Of a stretch of 64,000 nucleotides of DNA, positions 1 through 11,031 are shown in pieces. Made by a program: the position numbers and the translations under genes. Within the stretch, counting starts at the first letter, position 1. Each line of letters opens with the position of its first letter. This DNA comes from Anodontia alba (taxonomy: Eukaryota > Mollusca > Bivalvia > Lucinida > Lucinidae): positions 2,753,701 through 2,817,700 of the forward strand of contig OZ024828.1 in assembly GCA_964016985.1 (NCBI GenBank). The letters are read 5' to 3'. A model generated the notes under the pieces. That model was not told the origin of the DNA and did no database searches. It saw only the letters and a list, made by a program, of their open reading frames with translations.

Positions 1-33
1 AGGAGACAATTTGCTTCATGCAAATTGTCTCCT
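1..33. repeat. small palindrome at window start
   Basis: The arms AGGAGACAATTTG (1-13) and CAAATTGTCTCCT (21-33) are exact reverse complements around a 7-base loop. The arm sequence recurs directly at 36-48. Probably a truncated hairpin element; the window edge hides its left flank. Confidence 0.6.
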
Positions 34-39
34 CAGGAG

Positions 40-245
40 ACAATTTGCATGGAATGGCTAAGCTTATTTTCTGAAAAACAATACAAAACAAAAGGAAAAA
101 AAATCAAAATGTTGTCCGCTGAAATTTTTAATGTGACACTTTGCATGGAATGTCAAAGCCTTTTTCGACGAAGAATAATTTATTGTTTTCAAAATGTTGT
201 CTGCTCAAATCTCCATCCAGCGTGCAAAGCGTTAATTAACTTAAA
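40..245. repeat. dispersed repeat, family P (two units)
   Basis: Two degenerate units share the phrases 'gcatggaatg', 'ttattttctg' and 'aatgttgtctgct'. The same phrases occur near 20640-20790, 21805-21890, 37480-37675, 45690-45860 and 54540-54650. No coding potential is visible. The class is unknown. Confidence 0.5.
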
Positions 246-633
246 AGAGTGTTTTTTGTTTTTTTTTTTTTTTTTTGCGTTAGCAAGGACATTGATAAAA
301 TGCAGTAAAGGGTATGTCCAGAAAGTGCAACAAACACGACTATAGCCTCCGATGACACTAGGAAGAAGAATTAAGAAATTATGACGGAAATACATTCGTA
401 ACAAAACAACGAAAAACAAAACAACCACCTCTCTCCCGTCCCTAAAGACGCGATTTCAACGCCACACAGGGCACACAAAACGCAGTAACAACGCATTAAA
501 CAAGACAGAACTCGTAAGAGGCTTGGTTGCGAGCTGCCATTACTGTAAAACTCGGCATGGGGTTTACTGGAAGCTGTGAATTAACTGCTAAAACAAATTA
601 GCGCATTTTCTCTAATATCGTCTGATTTATCTC
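246..633. other. no recognisable feature
   Basis: AT-rich sequence with a poly-T tract at about 259-276. Short open frames cover parts of both strands but none shows domain-like composition or splice-bounded structure. Confidence 0.4.
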
Positions 634-734
634 AGCTAGCATTCCATTTAAATCTATATTGGACCGTTATCGGTCCGATAGGATTCCTGTTCGGCCGATA
701 GCGTTCCAATGTAGATTCAAGTAGAATGCTAGCT
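634..734. repeat. about 100-bp near-perfect palindrome
   Basis: The left arm starts AGCTAGCATTCC (634) and the right arm ends with its near complement ...GAATGCTAGCT (734). The arms are about 49 bases with some eight mismatches, and there is almost no loop. This is a hairpin-type MITE or snap-back structure with no coding content. Confidence 0.65.
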
Positions 735-959
735 TGGGTTGTACGCTATAAGAGACCCTTTTTGGAAAATATAAATGTAATTCAGGAAGCCGCATTCGTG
801 AAGCACAGGCTTCCCGAGGCATAAAAAGAAGAAAAGAACAAACAAAAATAAGACATAGCAACTCAGTTGTACAAGTAAAAGGTCCGGTAAAAATCGTTTT
901 TGGTCTATAAAAAAACGGTCTGGTTCTAAATAAACTTAAATCAAGATATTGATGTATAA

Positions 960-1725
960 ACGTAAATCTAGATATTGATATGTATACATACGATTTTTTC
1001 CATGCTTTATATAACACTACCGCATAAGCTGATTAAAGTTAACTCTTACCTTTTTGGTTTCATTGACAGAACCTTCTTAAGAGAAAAATCGCTTCACCTT
1101 GCTAGTTATAAGAGGCATGCTTTTTTCACTTCTGAGGTTCATAAACATATTACTTTATGGTCTTGTCAGAAAGTTTATGAGGAGTTTTCTTTTCTTCTTG
1201 CTAATATCTTTATTTGGTTCGATGCTTAATTATATCGATAATTTGTTGGTATACTTATTGGTACAAATAGTGACAGCCCTCCCAATTGCAGATCCGTTTC
1301 TGTTTTATTACGAAAGAGACTTTATTTTGTCCCTTTCTCCCGAAAATCAGACCAATAATATTGAAGCATTGAATTCAACGTCTCAATATTTGAATGACTT
1401 ACTTAATATTGATAATGCATAATTTGAACAAATGGTTGATACAATTTATCCAAAAGAACTACAGTTAATGAAAACTAATACTTCTGACATCGAAGCTTCG
1501 ATTCTGGGTTTAAAATTTATCAATATCTAAGGATGTAATCTCTACTAAATTTATCAATATCTAATGATATTATCTGTACTAAATTTTATACTAAACGGGA
1601 CGATTTTTGATTTTGATTTGTAACATTTCCATTTTTAAATGGAGATGTTCATCATATGGTGTATGCATTTCTAAGTTAATTCAGTTTCCTAGAGCATCTA
1701 GTCAAGTCAGTGACTTAAATGATCG
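960..1725 (+). pseudogene. degenerate Penelope-like reverse transcriptase fragment
   Basis: Reading across frames gives pieces collinear with the better copy at 17392-18545. About 985-1200 gives 'YITLPHKLIK', 'FIDRTFLREK' and 'HAFFTSEVHKH'. About 1270-1420 gives remnants matching the block after the PMG region, including 'YERDF' and 'SPENQ' and the eroded catalytic block 'STSQYLNDLLN', where the aspartate pair is damaged (ND instead of DD). About 1590-1720 matches the 'YDKRDDF' to 'SQLIRFARAS' block. There are several stops and at least two frameshifts, so it is dead. The amino-terminal RT part and any endonuclease domain are absent. The Penelope-like assignment rests on motif order recalled for that family; another RT clade is possible. 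Confidence 0.7.
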
Positions 1726-1906
1726 AAATAAACTTTAAAGGAAAGGTATCGTTATCATAAACAATATATATATAAACAAAACATTTTCTATCGCCGTCAT
1801 TTTGAATTAATGTTCAAATATAGCGGTGGTTTGAAAAAAAAAAAAACTTCTGTCAGAGGGTCTGTCGGACTGGATTTTATGGCTTTACAGCCCCGGTGAT
1901 TTACTC
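1726..1906. other. AT-rich spacer, no feature
   Basis: Between the RT relic and the first hairpin MITE. Contains a poly-A tract near 1835-1848; nothing else is recognised. Confidence 0.4.
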
Positions 1907-2185
1907 CATCACGAAAACATGCCTATATAATTTTGACCCCCTTGAACCCCACTTTTATATAGAAAAACTGGGGTTTACAGGGGTATATATTATTTTTCTT
2001 ATTTTTGCTCAAAACATAGATTGTGGGTACTCGTTAGAACCGCCTCACCGAGGCGGTTCTAACGAGTACCCACAATCTATGTTTTGTGCAGAAATATGAA
2101 AAAATATCAGATTTTTTTGTCTAAAAATTTTCTGTTTTTGGAGATGAAAATTTCAATATATTTGAATAGGCGTGTTTTCGTAATG
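1907..2185 (+). mobile_element. hairpin MITE, family B, copy 1 (full length)
   Basis: 279 bp. Ends are inverted: CATCACGAAAACATGCC at the left and GCGTGTTTTCGTAATG at the right. The left arm holds an internal short inverted repeat (ACCCCACTTTTATATAG...CTGGGGTTTACAGG). The centre (about 2008-2095) is a nearly perfect palindrome whose arms contain GTGGGTACTCGTTAGAACC and its complement, about 40 bp each. There is no open frame of note. No target duplication is readable at the flanks. Class II non-autonomous status is inferred from the inverted ends. Confidence 0.85.
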
Positions 2186-2482
2186 CTACTGACCGTTCTA
2201 AGGCGGTGGTCCCGGTGTTAGTTTTACTCTTTGTTGCTTTGTGGTTTAATCTACGAGGCGATTTGTTTTATGTCTTACCTTGTGTTATTTTGTTCTCGTG
2301 TTTTTCAGTCCTTATGGCATTGCGGTTACTTCGCTTGGGGAAGAGAGAGCTTATCTTAGTGCTTTTCGTACGTTTGTTCGATTTGCGCTGGTTTGGTTTT
2401 GGCCGTTGCCTCTTCCTCTTGGTGTCTGGGAATGGCTACGGTTTGTGATTGTGCCACTCCCTGGACTGTCATCTTACCATTT
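2186..2482 (+). repeat. dispersed repeat, family A, copy 1
   Basis: Abuts the hairpin MITE directly. Starts CTACTGACCGTTCTAAGG and ends near 'TGTGATTGTGCCACTCC'. Collinear with 15720-16020 (same strand), 4205-4803, 16649-17160 and 43957-44217 (opposite strand), and 9210-9348 (part). A hydrophobic open frame recurs at the same place in several copies ('LALRLPRLGKREL', 'LFVRLFDLCLF'), but frames differ and indels are tolerated between copies, so I read it as non-coding. Class unknown. Confidence 0.7.
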
Positions 2483-2489
2483 TTAAATC

Positions 2490-3342
2490 TATAAATTCAG
2501 AAAGATCGTTGGCAAAACTGATTTTTTCGGAACAATTCAAAAACATGTCACTCTCTACAAAAAGATAGGTCACAACATGCATATTCTGCGGCGCATTGCA
2601 TGCATGGTTGTTAATCCAATTGAAGGGGTCAGTGCAACAAGGTACCTAAGTCCATTTTCTTACTTTTGAGAAAAACGCAATTTATAGTGAATTTAGTGGC
2701 TTTTTTATTGACAACTTCTGCTGTACAATATTAAATACCTATTGCAGTGTCAGAAATCAACGAGTGTTGTTTATTTTAAATGTATAATAATGTTTTAATT
2801 GAGAAAAATGTTGTTTTTCACAATTTTGTTAATGAAACAAGGCGTACAACTTCAGGTGGAGTTAGGACCTTTGTGTCGTTAAAACATTGAATCATGGTTG
2901 ACCACTTTGCTTACCTCTTTAATGGCACGCCGGTGGGTTGGGGTTCAGACTCTATGATGGCCCGACTTAAAACTTTTAATTAGACAGTCTGGGCAGGAAC
3001 TATTTTATGTCTGTTTCTCGGCTCACCGGGGTTGAACTGGTGGGTTTTCTTTTGCTCCAGTATTCCAGTGGTGTTGCTCGACAACCCGGGGCTCTCCAAA
3101 TGTCTCAACACATTATTTATGTTAAGTCCTCACCTTTGTTTCTTTATAGGCTTTATCTGCGATTATCAGTTGCCCGTAATGATTCATGGATGAGTTATAA
3201 GACCTCCACACGGTCGAAACAAATATATATATGTTTTCACTACTATGGAAGCTGAGGACGAGGGTTGGGATCCCGTAAAGCTAGGTAAAGCTCCACCCCC
3301 CCCACCCCCCCCCCCCCCCCCCCCCAACAAGTAATTCATTAC
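2490..3342. other. no gene recognised; poly-C tract at its end
   Basis: AT-rich, no splice-bounded or domain-like frame. A C-rich homopolymer run lies at about 3296-3326. A family-A-like head phrase (TACTGACTCTTTCCAAGGCG) follows at about 3340. Confidence 0.45.
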
Positions 3343-3597
3343 TGACTCTTTCCAAGGCGGTACTTTGATTGTGGTACTTTTTGTAAATTGTTATGTAGTG
3401 TTTCACTTTCTAATGTTTTTCTTTTAATAATTTATAATTATGTAAATTTATTATATATTCAGTTAAGTTTAGGTAACAGAGCTCCCACCATTTTGGAAAA
3501 AGCTGCCAACTCTGTTCATTTCGTGACCCCTTTATTGTATTTGTCTGTCTTTCCCCTTCGTAAGGGAGTGGGGGCATGTTGTTGATCTGATTGTATT

Positions 3598-3823
3598 ATT
3601 ACGAAAACAGGCCTATATAATTTGGACCCCCTTAGACCCCACTTTTATATAGTAAAACTCGGGTTTACAGGGGTATACATTATATTTCTTATTTCTGCTC
3701 GTAATCATGGATTCATGGATTGTGGGTACTCGTTAGAACCGTCTTGGCAGAATACACATATAAAACTTTCAGTTTTTGGTAGTGAAATTTTCAATATATT
3801 TGGATAGGCGTGTTTTCGTAATG
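3598..3823 (+). mobile_element. hairpin MITE, family B, copy 2 (second hairpin arm lost)
   Basis: Left part with 'ACCCCACTTTTATATAG' and 'GGGGTATACATTAT', then the first central arm GTGGGTACTCGTTAGAACC. The complementary arm is missing and the element continues with the right end (GGCGTGTTTTCGTAATG). About 226 bp against about 279 for intact copies. Confidence 0.8.
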
Positions 3824-3893
3824 AGTTTCTGAGTTCTCTTTTTTACCTTGAAATGAATCTTAACATCAAAATCTATGCTAGCTGGGTCCTTGA

Positions 3894-4060
3894 TTTGTTT
3901 GTGTTGAGGTTTTACGGCCCAGTCAAACCAATGGGGTCATGTCGAGCGCGGTCAGTTTACCTAACCACACGTTTACTGGGCAGGTTTAGTCCTCTAAGCG
4001 GTTAACCAGTATTGTGCACATTCTTTCGCCAGAAACTGACAACTGCCTTTCTTGAGCTGC
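3894..4060 (-). mobile_element. tRNA-derived SINE, family S, 5'-truncated copy
   Basis: Minus-strand 3' half of the SINE seen complete at 42815-43127: core 'GTCAGTTTCTGGCGAAAG', 'CCGCTTAGAGGACTAA', tail 'GGGCCGTAAAACCTCAAC'. The tRNA-like head is missing. An 8-bp direct repeat GTCCTTGA flanks it (3886-3893 and 4061-4068), which is consistent with a 5'-truncated LINE-mediated insertion. Confidence 0.85.
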
Positions 4061-4204
4061 GTCCTTGAAACTTGATACATGATATAACCACGATCCATTG
4101 TACAGTGTACAGTACTGTACTTTCAAACAAAACGTATCGCTTAAGTTGTTCTTTTTACGTTTCATTGGAGTAGAAAGTGGTACACCCAAGCTCAATGTCA
4201 TTTG

Positions 4205-4803
4205 GCCAAAAAGGGTAAGAGAAAAGTCCAGGGAAAGCCACAATCACAAACCGCAGCCCTTCCCAGACACCAAGAGAAAGAGGAAACCGACAAAACCAAA
4301 CAAGCACAAATCGGACGAACGTACGAAAAGCACTAAGATTAGTTCTCTCTTCCCCAAGCGAGGTAAGCGTAGTGCTAAAAGGACTGAAAAACACAGGAAC
4401 AAAATAACACAAGGTAAGACATAAAATAAATCGCCTCGTAGAATAAGCCACAAAGCAACAAAGAGTAAGACTAACACCGGGACCACCGCCTTAGAACGGT
4501 CAGTAGAGTAAACCACTGGGAGTGGGGGAGGGGAGGGGGGAGTGGGGGAGGGGAAGGTGGATGCGGGGGGAGGGGGGGTTAAAGCACTTTTACAGCTAGC
4601 CAACTTCACCCTGGGTCCCGATGCAACGCTTAATACAGAAATACATAAAAAATTGGTTCGCATAAAGGCTCCCAACTCAGTCAATGCATCAAAGCGAAAA
4701 CATAAAAACCAAATTAATCACTAAAATAAACAAAGTCGAGTACTCATGGCTAATTCTACTGTATGGCAGAGTAAATGAAAACCAATAGCTGAACCACGGC
4801 ATT
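4205..4803 (-). repeat. dispersed repeat, family A, copy 2 (long)
   Basis: Antisense to copy 1 and longer. Beyond the TGACCGTTCTAAGG point it continues with a G-rich tract (4520-4578) and a segment shared with 16915-17160 ('CACCCTGGGTCCCGATG', 'GAGTACTCATGGCTAATTC'). The 146-codon hydrophobic/proline-rich minus-strand frame across 4244-4684 is an incidental frame in this repeat. Confidence 0.75.
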
Positions 4804-5751
4804 CCGCCATATGGGTCCCACCATAGTAATTGATCGGTCAGCAATCCTAGTTCTGGTCCTGGGTACAATAAATCATATTTCATTGGATGATCTCAAGTTG
4901 TAATGTCCATGAACACGTCACCAAAATTACATAGGGTAAATGCGTTTGATTTGAGATATTACGATGTATGTGGAATTGCCTTCTGGGACGTTTGACATTT
5001 GCACTGATTTTAGAAGGAACACTTGATAAACCAGAAGAAAATGGGACATGTGTAAATAGCGAAGGCCAAGATCAGCCAGCTTATCCATCCTGTCCTGTTA
5101 GGTCCTTTGGTGCTGGCCAATATAATCCTTAGTACGGTAAATGTCCTAAAATTTCGCACAGCAAAGTTTCTGACTAAATAACATATACAAAAAAAAAAGT
5201 GCAAGAAAGGGTAAAATAAGAACCAGGGAATGCCACAAACCCAGATCACACTGCTCCTTAGTCTGTTCGGGGTCTACACTGTTTGCAATTGCATTAAATA
5301 TTTTATAAAACAACTGCATAAAAACAAACGTAATGCAAAAACGTACGAATTAAAGGGTTCGAATATTTAGGACATTTACTGTATCATTCAATGGAAAGTG
5401 AGGGTCTTGACCAAGCGGTGCAAATATTTAGACTGATTTTTAGGCATTCGCTTACCACACGAACGTATTTTCTCATGGCTAGGCACAAACTTATATTTAA
5501 TCAAACTGGACATATGTTAGGTTTCACTTATATTTTCGGATCTTATGAGAGAGGGCGAAAATAAGATTAATAGACAATCCGATATTAAGCCTGCCTCACT
5601 GAAACATCACGGCTTCGCAGGTAGCTTAGAAAGTTCATAAACCTTTCAAGCAAGGATAAAACGACCAGTCCTTTACAGTGAACAAGTGTTACAGGCACGC
5701 ACGATTATTTGCTTTTAACCCTTTCACCTTGAGTTTCTGAAATTCTATATA
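4804..5751. repeat. diffuse old repeats, no gene
   Basis: Contains fragments of the common 'GATCAGCC'/'gatctacactgtttgc' repeat (family F, for example 5068-5110 and 5255-5290). The minus-strand frame at 5010-5249 ('STKGPNRTGWISW') falls in such a fragment and is not gene-like. Confidence 0.45.
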
Positions 5752-5977
5752 AGCCAGCGCATGACAAAACCTACAAAATGGCATGTGCGCCCTGCGAAGT
5801 CTCAGATCAGCCTGGGCATCCTCCCAGTCTGATCAGAGTCTTCGCGGTCCGTATGAAGAAAGCTTGGGTCCTTAGCTACCCACAGAGCGCACAGCGAAGA
5901 CTGACCACTGGGCGATGCTCAGGCTGAGCTTTCGCTGGGTACACATGCCATTTTGTAGGTTTTGTCATGCGCTGGCT
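5752..5977. mobile_element. MITE with perfect 36-bp terminal inverted repeats
   Basis: 5752-5787 (starting AGCCAGCGCATGACAAAAC) and 5942-5977 are exact reverse complements over 36 bases. The 226-bp element carries 'AGATCAGCCTGGGCATC' family-F sequence inside. A diverged relative with similar ends (GCCGCCGCATGGTAAAA / GCGCATGACAACC) lies at about 41870-42030. No open frame belongs to it. Confidence 0.85.
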
Positions 5978-6466
5978 CACATATTCAGTGTTGCGAAGAG
6001 GGGTTTCAGTCAAAAATCAATAACAAAAAAATAAGTGTAGAGCCTGATGAGACGGCTCGCAACGAACTACACTGTTTGCAAAGTTATCCGTGTAGGTCAG
6101 CAGGGATGAAAGGGTTGAAATGCATGACTACACCTGGAAGGGAGGGAGGTAACTCTATCATGCAATATATTTTTCTCCCCTTTTTATTAAAGGCTATTCT
6201 TCAAAGAAAACAGAAGGCTTCCCGTGGAAGCATTTTTGTTGAAAAGTTTCAAGAATCAGAGAAATATCGCCCGGTCTTCCAAAATTGCCTCCCTTTAGAA
6301 AAGCAATTGTGTTATTTACCTTTTACATTTGTCAATTTTTATCTTTGAACAACTTTAAACGGTCTGCATTAGCCGAGACGATTATAATAAAATTCAAAAA
6401 CAAGCGTCCCCCGACGTCATGGCTTTGTTAGTAAAGGGATATGAGTTTTGAATCCGCATAATAGGA
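5978..6466. other. no gene supported
   Basis: A 128-codon plus-strand frame (5962-6348) begins inside the MITE end, runs through family-F sequence and a stretch framed by GGGAGGTAAC (about 6145) and TTGCCTCCCTTT (about 6286), which may be another small inverted-repeat element. No domain is recognised. Confidence 0.4.
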
Positions 6467-7700
6467 AACCCCAAAACCACGCGCACATCTTCAGACCATG
6501 TAGAACAAGTATGCATAGTTTCAAAATGTTAGGTAGAAAATTCTAGGAGGAATTGGGCCTAAAAGGTATCTGTTCAAATACTAATTTGACCTGGAAAAAC
6601 TAAGTAAGAAAAGTGGAAAAGGTTGCCAAAAAATACTGGGAAGATAACCCCAAAACCAAACGCACATCCTCAGACCATATAAAATAAGTATGCATAGTTT
6701 AAAAATGATATGTGTAAAGCTGTAGGATAAGTTGCGCCCACAAGTTATCATTCTAATACTAATCAGACCTGAAAAACACCGTCGAAAAAGTAGAAAATGT
6801 TGATAAAAAAATGGGAGGGTAGCCCCAAAAGCAGTTGCACATCTTCAGGCCATAAAAACACCTGCAAAGTTTCAAACAATGTAGACAAATATGCATAGTT
6901 TCCAAATGATCAGTGGAAGAATCTAGGAGGAGTTGCGCCTACAAGATACCTATTCTGAAACTAATCAAACCTCAAAAATGTAAGTCGAAAAAGTGAAAAC
7001 AGTGAGAAAAAATAATGGGAGAATAACTCCAAAACTACATGCACATCTTCAGACTATGTACAACAAGTATGCATAGTTTCAAAATGATCAGTGGAAAACT
7101 CCAGGAGGAGTTGCGCCCACAAGGTATCTATTCTAGTACTAATCGAACCTGGAAAAAGCTAAGTCGAAAAAGCAGTAAAATTGATAAAATAATTGGAGGA
7201 TAACCCCCAAATCACATGCACATGTACAGACCATGTAGAACAAGTATGCATAGTTTCAAATGATCCGTGGAAAACTCTAGGATGTGTGGCGCCGCAAGGT
7301 ATCTATTCTAATAGTAACTAAACTTGAAAAAGAATAAGTCAAAAAAGTTTGTAAAAAATAATCGGATGATAACTCTAAAACCACATGCACATTTACAGAC
7401 CATGTAGAACAAGTATGATAGTTTCAGAATGATCCGTGGAAAACTCCAGGATGAGTTGCACTCGCAAAGTATCTATTCTAATAGTAATCTGACCGGGAAA
7501 AAAATAAGTCGAAAAAGTGGAAAAAGTTGAAAAAAAAAAAAAATAAATAAATAGATAAAAAAAGATAACAGGAGGATAACCCCTAAACCAGATGCACATA
7601 TTTAGACCATGACAAAAACACCTGCACAGTTTCAAAACGATCGGTTAAAAACTGTAAGAGGAGTTGCGTCCACAAGCTAGCCATCTCATTGTGCCTAAGG
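6467..7700. repeat. tandem array T2, about 7 units of 170-205 bp
   Basis: The landmark 'GCACAT...CAGACCATG' recurs at about 6483, 6662, 6837, 7041, 7218, 7387 and 7594, and each unit also has 'AGGAGGAGTTGCGCC' and 'AAGTCGAAAAAGT'. Units are diverged with indels. The array ends in 'GGACGGACAAACCCATTTT' (about 7722), matching 53895-53935. The complement of this unit type forms the array at 26739-27612. No coding potential. Confidence 0.8.
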
Positions 7701-8432
7701 ACGGAATCTCGAACGGAAGGACGGACAAACCCATTTTAATAGTCCCCTTCGACTAATGTCGGTGGACAATAAGAAATACACTTCATGAGATATATATACT
7801 TTTGCCGCATGCGAACAACGAAGGCCCAGATTAACCTATGCATTCAGGACTCCAAACAGCGGTTTGTATGAAATGCTATAAAATCATTCTGAATGGACAT
7901 TGATCCATAATCCACTTTAGGGAAGTTATACAGAAACCGGCTTAATTACATCTGTGACTGAAAAATGCTAATCCCTTTTGTTAACATTGAGCGCTGACTA
8001 GGCTCTGAATGAGTGGCGGGCCGTTGGAATATATTGTCTCAAGGGTTTGATTGGGATGTCAAGCAGTGAGCAAAATTTATTGTCAGGACAAAGGGTCACT
8101 CGTGACTAAGCACGTGTAGATTCTGACCTGCAATTTCAAGGATACAAGGAATAATCACTGAGAGCAATGGCCACACTCACAAAACTAAAAAAACACTAAA
8201 GTGTCAGGATTTCTGGGCCAGACTAGCTAATATCTGCCAGTTAGTTCTTATCAGTGACTATTGTACGAAATTTCAAATCTCAACTTCTGGACAACTACTA
8301 AGGATCCACAGAGTGGTCCTACACCATAAACTCCATCGAGTGCATCAAATATTAAGCTACATATGCTACGACTTTTCTGTGCTTTCCAAAGATAGGAAAT
8401 AAACACTTTACTTACATCGAAGCTAAACTTAC
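7701..8432. other. no gene; short family-F fragment
   Basis: Contains the end phrase of array T2 to about 7770 and a 'AAGGCCCAGATTAACC' fragment near 7823. Otherwise nothing recognised. Confidence 0.4.
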
Positions 8433-8767
8433 TACAGTTGACTCTCGTTATCTCGACCTCGCTTATCTCGAATAACCGCTTATCTCGAAGCGAAAATCTG
8501 GTCCTTGCCTATATATGAAAACCTAACAACAGATGGAAAATATTGTAGAAAAGAGGAGAAATTGCTCCTAAGGAGCAATTTCTCCTCTTTTCCACAATAT
8601 TTTCAATATATCTCTAACTTCAAAAGTCCAATTACCTATCAGTTTGTTAAATGTGGTTAATCAAATTATTTTTTCCTCAATTCTGCAAACCTGATATGTC
8701 GAACTACGGATATCTCGAAGTATTTCAGAGAGTCCCTTGGAGTTCGAGATAACGAGAGTCGACTGTA
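8433..8767. mobile_element. TA/CAGT-ended MITE, family D, copy 1
   Basis: Flanked by TA on both sides. Left end CAGTTGACTCTCGTTATCTC and right end, complemented, CAGTCGACTCTCGTTATCTC differ at one base. CAGT ends with TA targets are typical of Tc1/mariner-superfamily (including pogo-like) elements, so a non-autonomous member is inferred. The centre (8537-8603) is a further near-perfect hairpin with 33-bp arms around GGAGAAATTGCTCC. No transposase frame. Confidence 0.85.
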
Positions 8768-8877
8768 GTTCAAAAGTAAAGGGTTGAACGTAAATTAGAC
8801 AACTAAAGTGGACATGTAAAACATGTTTTAATTATTCGATGCATCGTTCTGGAGCTGCAGCATTTATATGAAAAAAA

Positions 8878-8878
<1 letters not shown>

Positions 8879-8913
<35 letters not shown>
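8879..8913. repeat. poly-A tract
   Basis: More than 30 consecutive A. Its origin as a retroposon tail is not demonstrable from the flanks. Confidence 0.9.
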
Positions 8914-8920
<7 letters not shown>

Positions 8921-9209
8921 TGCGGATCTTCGGCTCTAATCATAACCCTTGGGTCTTAAATTGGCCGTGCATTTGTTGTCTGCTTGCTAGAACTGCGCTT
9001 GATGTACATTGACCAATAATGTCAGTATACCCAAAAGCGGTCAAATAATGCTTGTGAAAGTTTCATCGGCTCTAACGATTTCATTGGCTCTCTCATTCCT
9101 TGTCTCAAATAAAAAAAATAAAGACGGTGGCTCGCATAAAATATCAAAACATGTTTCAGAAAAGAAAAACGGCACTAGAATTAAACTTACACACGTAAAC
9201 TAGGACTTT
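8914..9209. other. no feature recognised
   Basis: The 64-codon frame at 9009-9203 has no domain signature and is probably incidental. Confidence 0.4.
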
Positions 9210-9348
9210 CAGAGCTAGTCTTAGTGCTTTTCGTACGTTTGCTCGGTTTGTGCTTGTTTGCTTTTGTCTGTTTCCTCTTCCTCTTGGTGTCTGGGAAGGG
9301 CTATGGTTTGTGATTGTGGTACTCCCTGGACTTTTTTCTTATCCTTTT
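9210..9348 (+). repeat. family A fragment, copy 3
   Basis: Matches the 3' third of family A ('CTTAGTGCTTTTCGTACG', 'GGTGTCTGGGAAGGGCT', 'GTGATTGTGGTACTCC'). The rest of the repeat is absent. Confidence 0.75.
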
Positions 9349-9741
9349 ATCAACGACATGGGCCTACTATATGGATCAAAACTAATTGAAGGAAATTGGG
9401 AATCGCTTTTACTTCTTCTTTGTTTTTACTCTGATTCTGACCGCAATTGAGCCCTCTACAGCGTACTTCGTTTCAACGCAGTGTTTCTCTTTGATGTTTT
9501 GGACGGATTGAATCGATTACTGATTATTGCTTTCCTTTCTATTTTTAGATTATTTGTGTTTTACTGTGCTCTTTTTCTGCTGAGGTCAGGAAGAGGACCC
9601 TATATGAGCCAAATACATATTTCTAATTTGGAGCTGAGAATTCAAACCGAGCCTTCCAGCGAGTAAAACTACTATAAGTAACATCAACAGTAACTCAGCT
9701 GACCGTACGAAGGCGGTTCTTTGGTTGCAGTTCTTTATTAG
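9349..9741. other. no gene; family-A head phrase near its end
   Basis: Around 9700-9738 the phrase CTGACCGTACGAAGGCGG resembles a family-A start. Frames at 9481-9666 and 9586-9780 are incidental. Confidence 0.4.
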
Positions 9742-10106
9742 TACAGTAAATAACTCGAACACCGACGGGTCGTATACCATGGATAATTCGAACTCGTTTC
9801 TGAGGCCCTAGGAAATTCTCTTTATACCCCAAGAAACCAAATATAAATAGATATTTTAGGGAAGTTTTCTTATTTCATCATGAAATGTATGTGGTTTGTT
9901 CTCATCAGAATTGCCTCATCGAGGTGATTCTGATGAGTACACTCAACATACCGTCACTTCTTAGAAGATGAAATAAGACTTATCTAAACTATTCCTATTT
10001 TCCTCCTGAACTTGCCCCAATATAAACCCTCAGTGGCTCGAACTACCCATGTCTCGAATAAGTTTTCATGGTCCAAAGGTGTTCGAGCCATTGATGTTTT
10101 ACTGCA
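9742..10106. mobile_element. TA/CAGT-ended MITE, family C, copy 1
   Basis: Left end TACAGTAAATAACTCGAAC; right end 'GTTCGAGCCATTGATG...ACTG' followed by CA instead of TA, so that target base pair is mutated. The centre has a hairpin (TCATCAGAATTGCCTCATCG and complement, about 9900-9945). Collinear with 57973-58254 and 60688-61226. No transposase frame. Confidence 0.75.
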
Positions 10107-10121
10107 AATATGCCATTGTGC

Positions 10122-10193
10122 CTTGTTATAGTTCGCTCTTCTTTCGGTGCCTCGGAGAGGCCATATTTTGAAATTGTGGCTTTTCTTGCTTTA
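10122..10193 (+). repeat. family A' fragment
   Basis: 'TTTCGGTGCCTCGGAGAGG' followed by 'TTGTGGCTTTTCTTGC' resembles the 3' part of the family-A relative (A') at 12711-12890. Abuts hairpin MITE copy 3. Confidence 0.5.
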
Positions 10194-10471
10194 CATTACA
10201 AAAGCATGCCTATTCAAATATACTGAAAGTTTTACCACCAACAAATGAAAATTTTCAGATAAAAATTCTGATATTTTTCACATTTCTGCTCAAAACATAG
10301 ATTGTGGATACTCGTTAGAGTCGCCTTGACGAGGCGGTTCTAACGAATACCCACAATCTATGTTTTTGAGCAGAAATAAGAAAAATAATGTATACCCCTG
10401 TAAACCTCAGTTTTTCTATATAAAAGTGGGGTTTTAAGGGGTCAACATTATATAGGCATGTTTTCGTGATG
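10194..10471 (-). mobile_element. hairpin MITE, family B, copy 3 (full length, reversed)
   Basis: 278 bp, same organisation as copy 1 in opposite orientation: CATTACAAAAGCATGCC at the left, ATGTTTTCGTGATG at the right. Central palindrome at about 10282-10380; its arms carry a few unshared substitutions (GTCGCCTTG against AGGCGGTTC). Confidence 0.85.
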
Positions 10472-10507
10472 ATTTATATTTCTTGCAAACCAGATAAGGA
10501 AATCCAG

Positions 10508-10754
10508 GGCCCAGTTGTTCAAAACTAGCGATGTCGTTAGTTAACGTATCGTTAAAACTTTGATCATCAAATATGGCATATATGATAATATTTTGGCTGA
10601 AAAAAACAGTATGAGTAGGTTTTGCATTTGCAAAAGCTACTCACATTTTTTCAGCAAACAATCGCTGTGAATTATATATTGTACTTACTAGAACAGTTAA
10701 CATTTTGACCATTAACAAGCTCGTTAAGCTAACGATGCTCTGAACAACTGGGCC
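10508..10754. mobile_element. MITE with GGCCCAGTTGTTCA ends
   Basis: Perfect 14-bp inverted ends (GGCCCAGTTGTTCA / TGAACAACTGGGCC), extended imperfectly by 'ACTAGCGATGTCGTTA' and 'GCTAACGATGCTC'. A central hairpin at about 10597-10662 pairs GCTGAAAAAAACAG with its near complement. No target duplication could be fixed by eye. Confidence 0.8.
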
Positions 10755-10755
10755 T

Positions 10756-11031
10756 AGGAATTTATCTTGGGATAGAAATTCTTATCCTATCCAGGTTATC
10801 TTTATCAGGGTAAGATAAAAATTGAGAATTATCACTCACGTGTTTGATATGCACTGGTTGTAATTGACGTCACGTATACCATTGTTAAGGTTAACGTCAC
10901 CGAACGCAATGACGTCAATAAACGTCACAGAAATGTCATCACAATATAGCGGACATCAGCAATCGAAGTGAGTGCGTTATTTAAACACATTTCTACGTTC
11001 AGAAATGATGCAAGGAAGAATGTATCTTGGG
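10756..11031. other. no feature recognised
   Basis: AT-rich, with two TGACGTCA-like words (10865 and 10910 regions). No gene-like frame. Confidence 0.35.

Noticed and set aside
4244..4684. 146-codon minus-strand hydrophobic frame
   Set aside because: Lies entirely in family A; equivalent frames in other copies are shifted or broken.
5962..6348. 128-codon plus-strand frame
   Set aside because: Begins in the terminal repeat of a MITE and passes through dispersed repeats; no domain or splice context.
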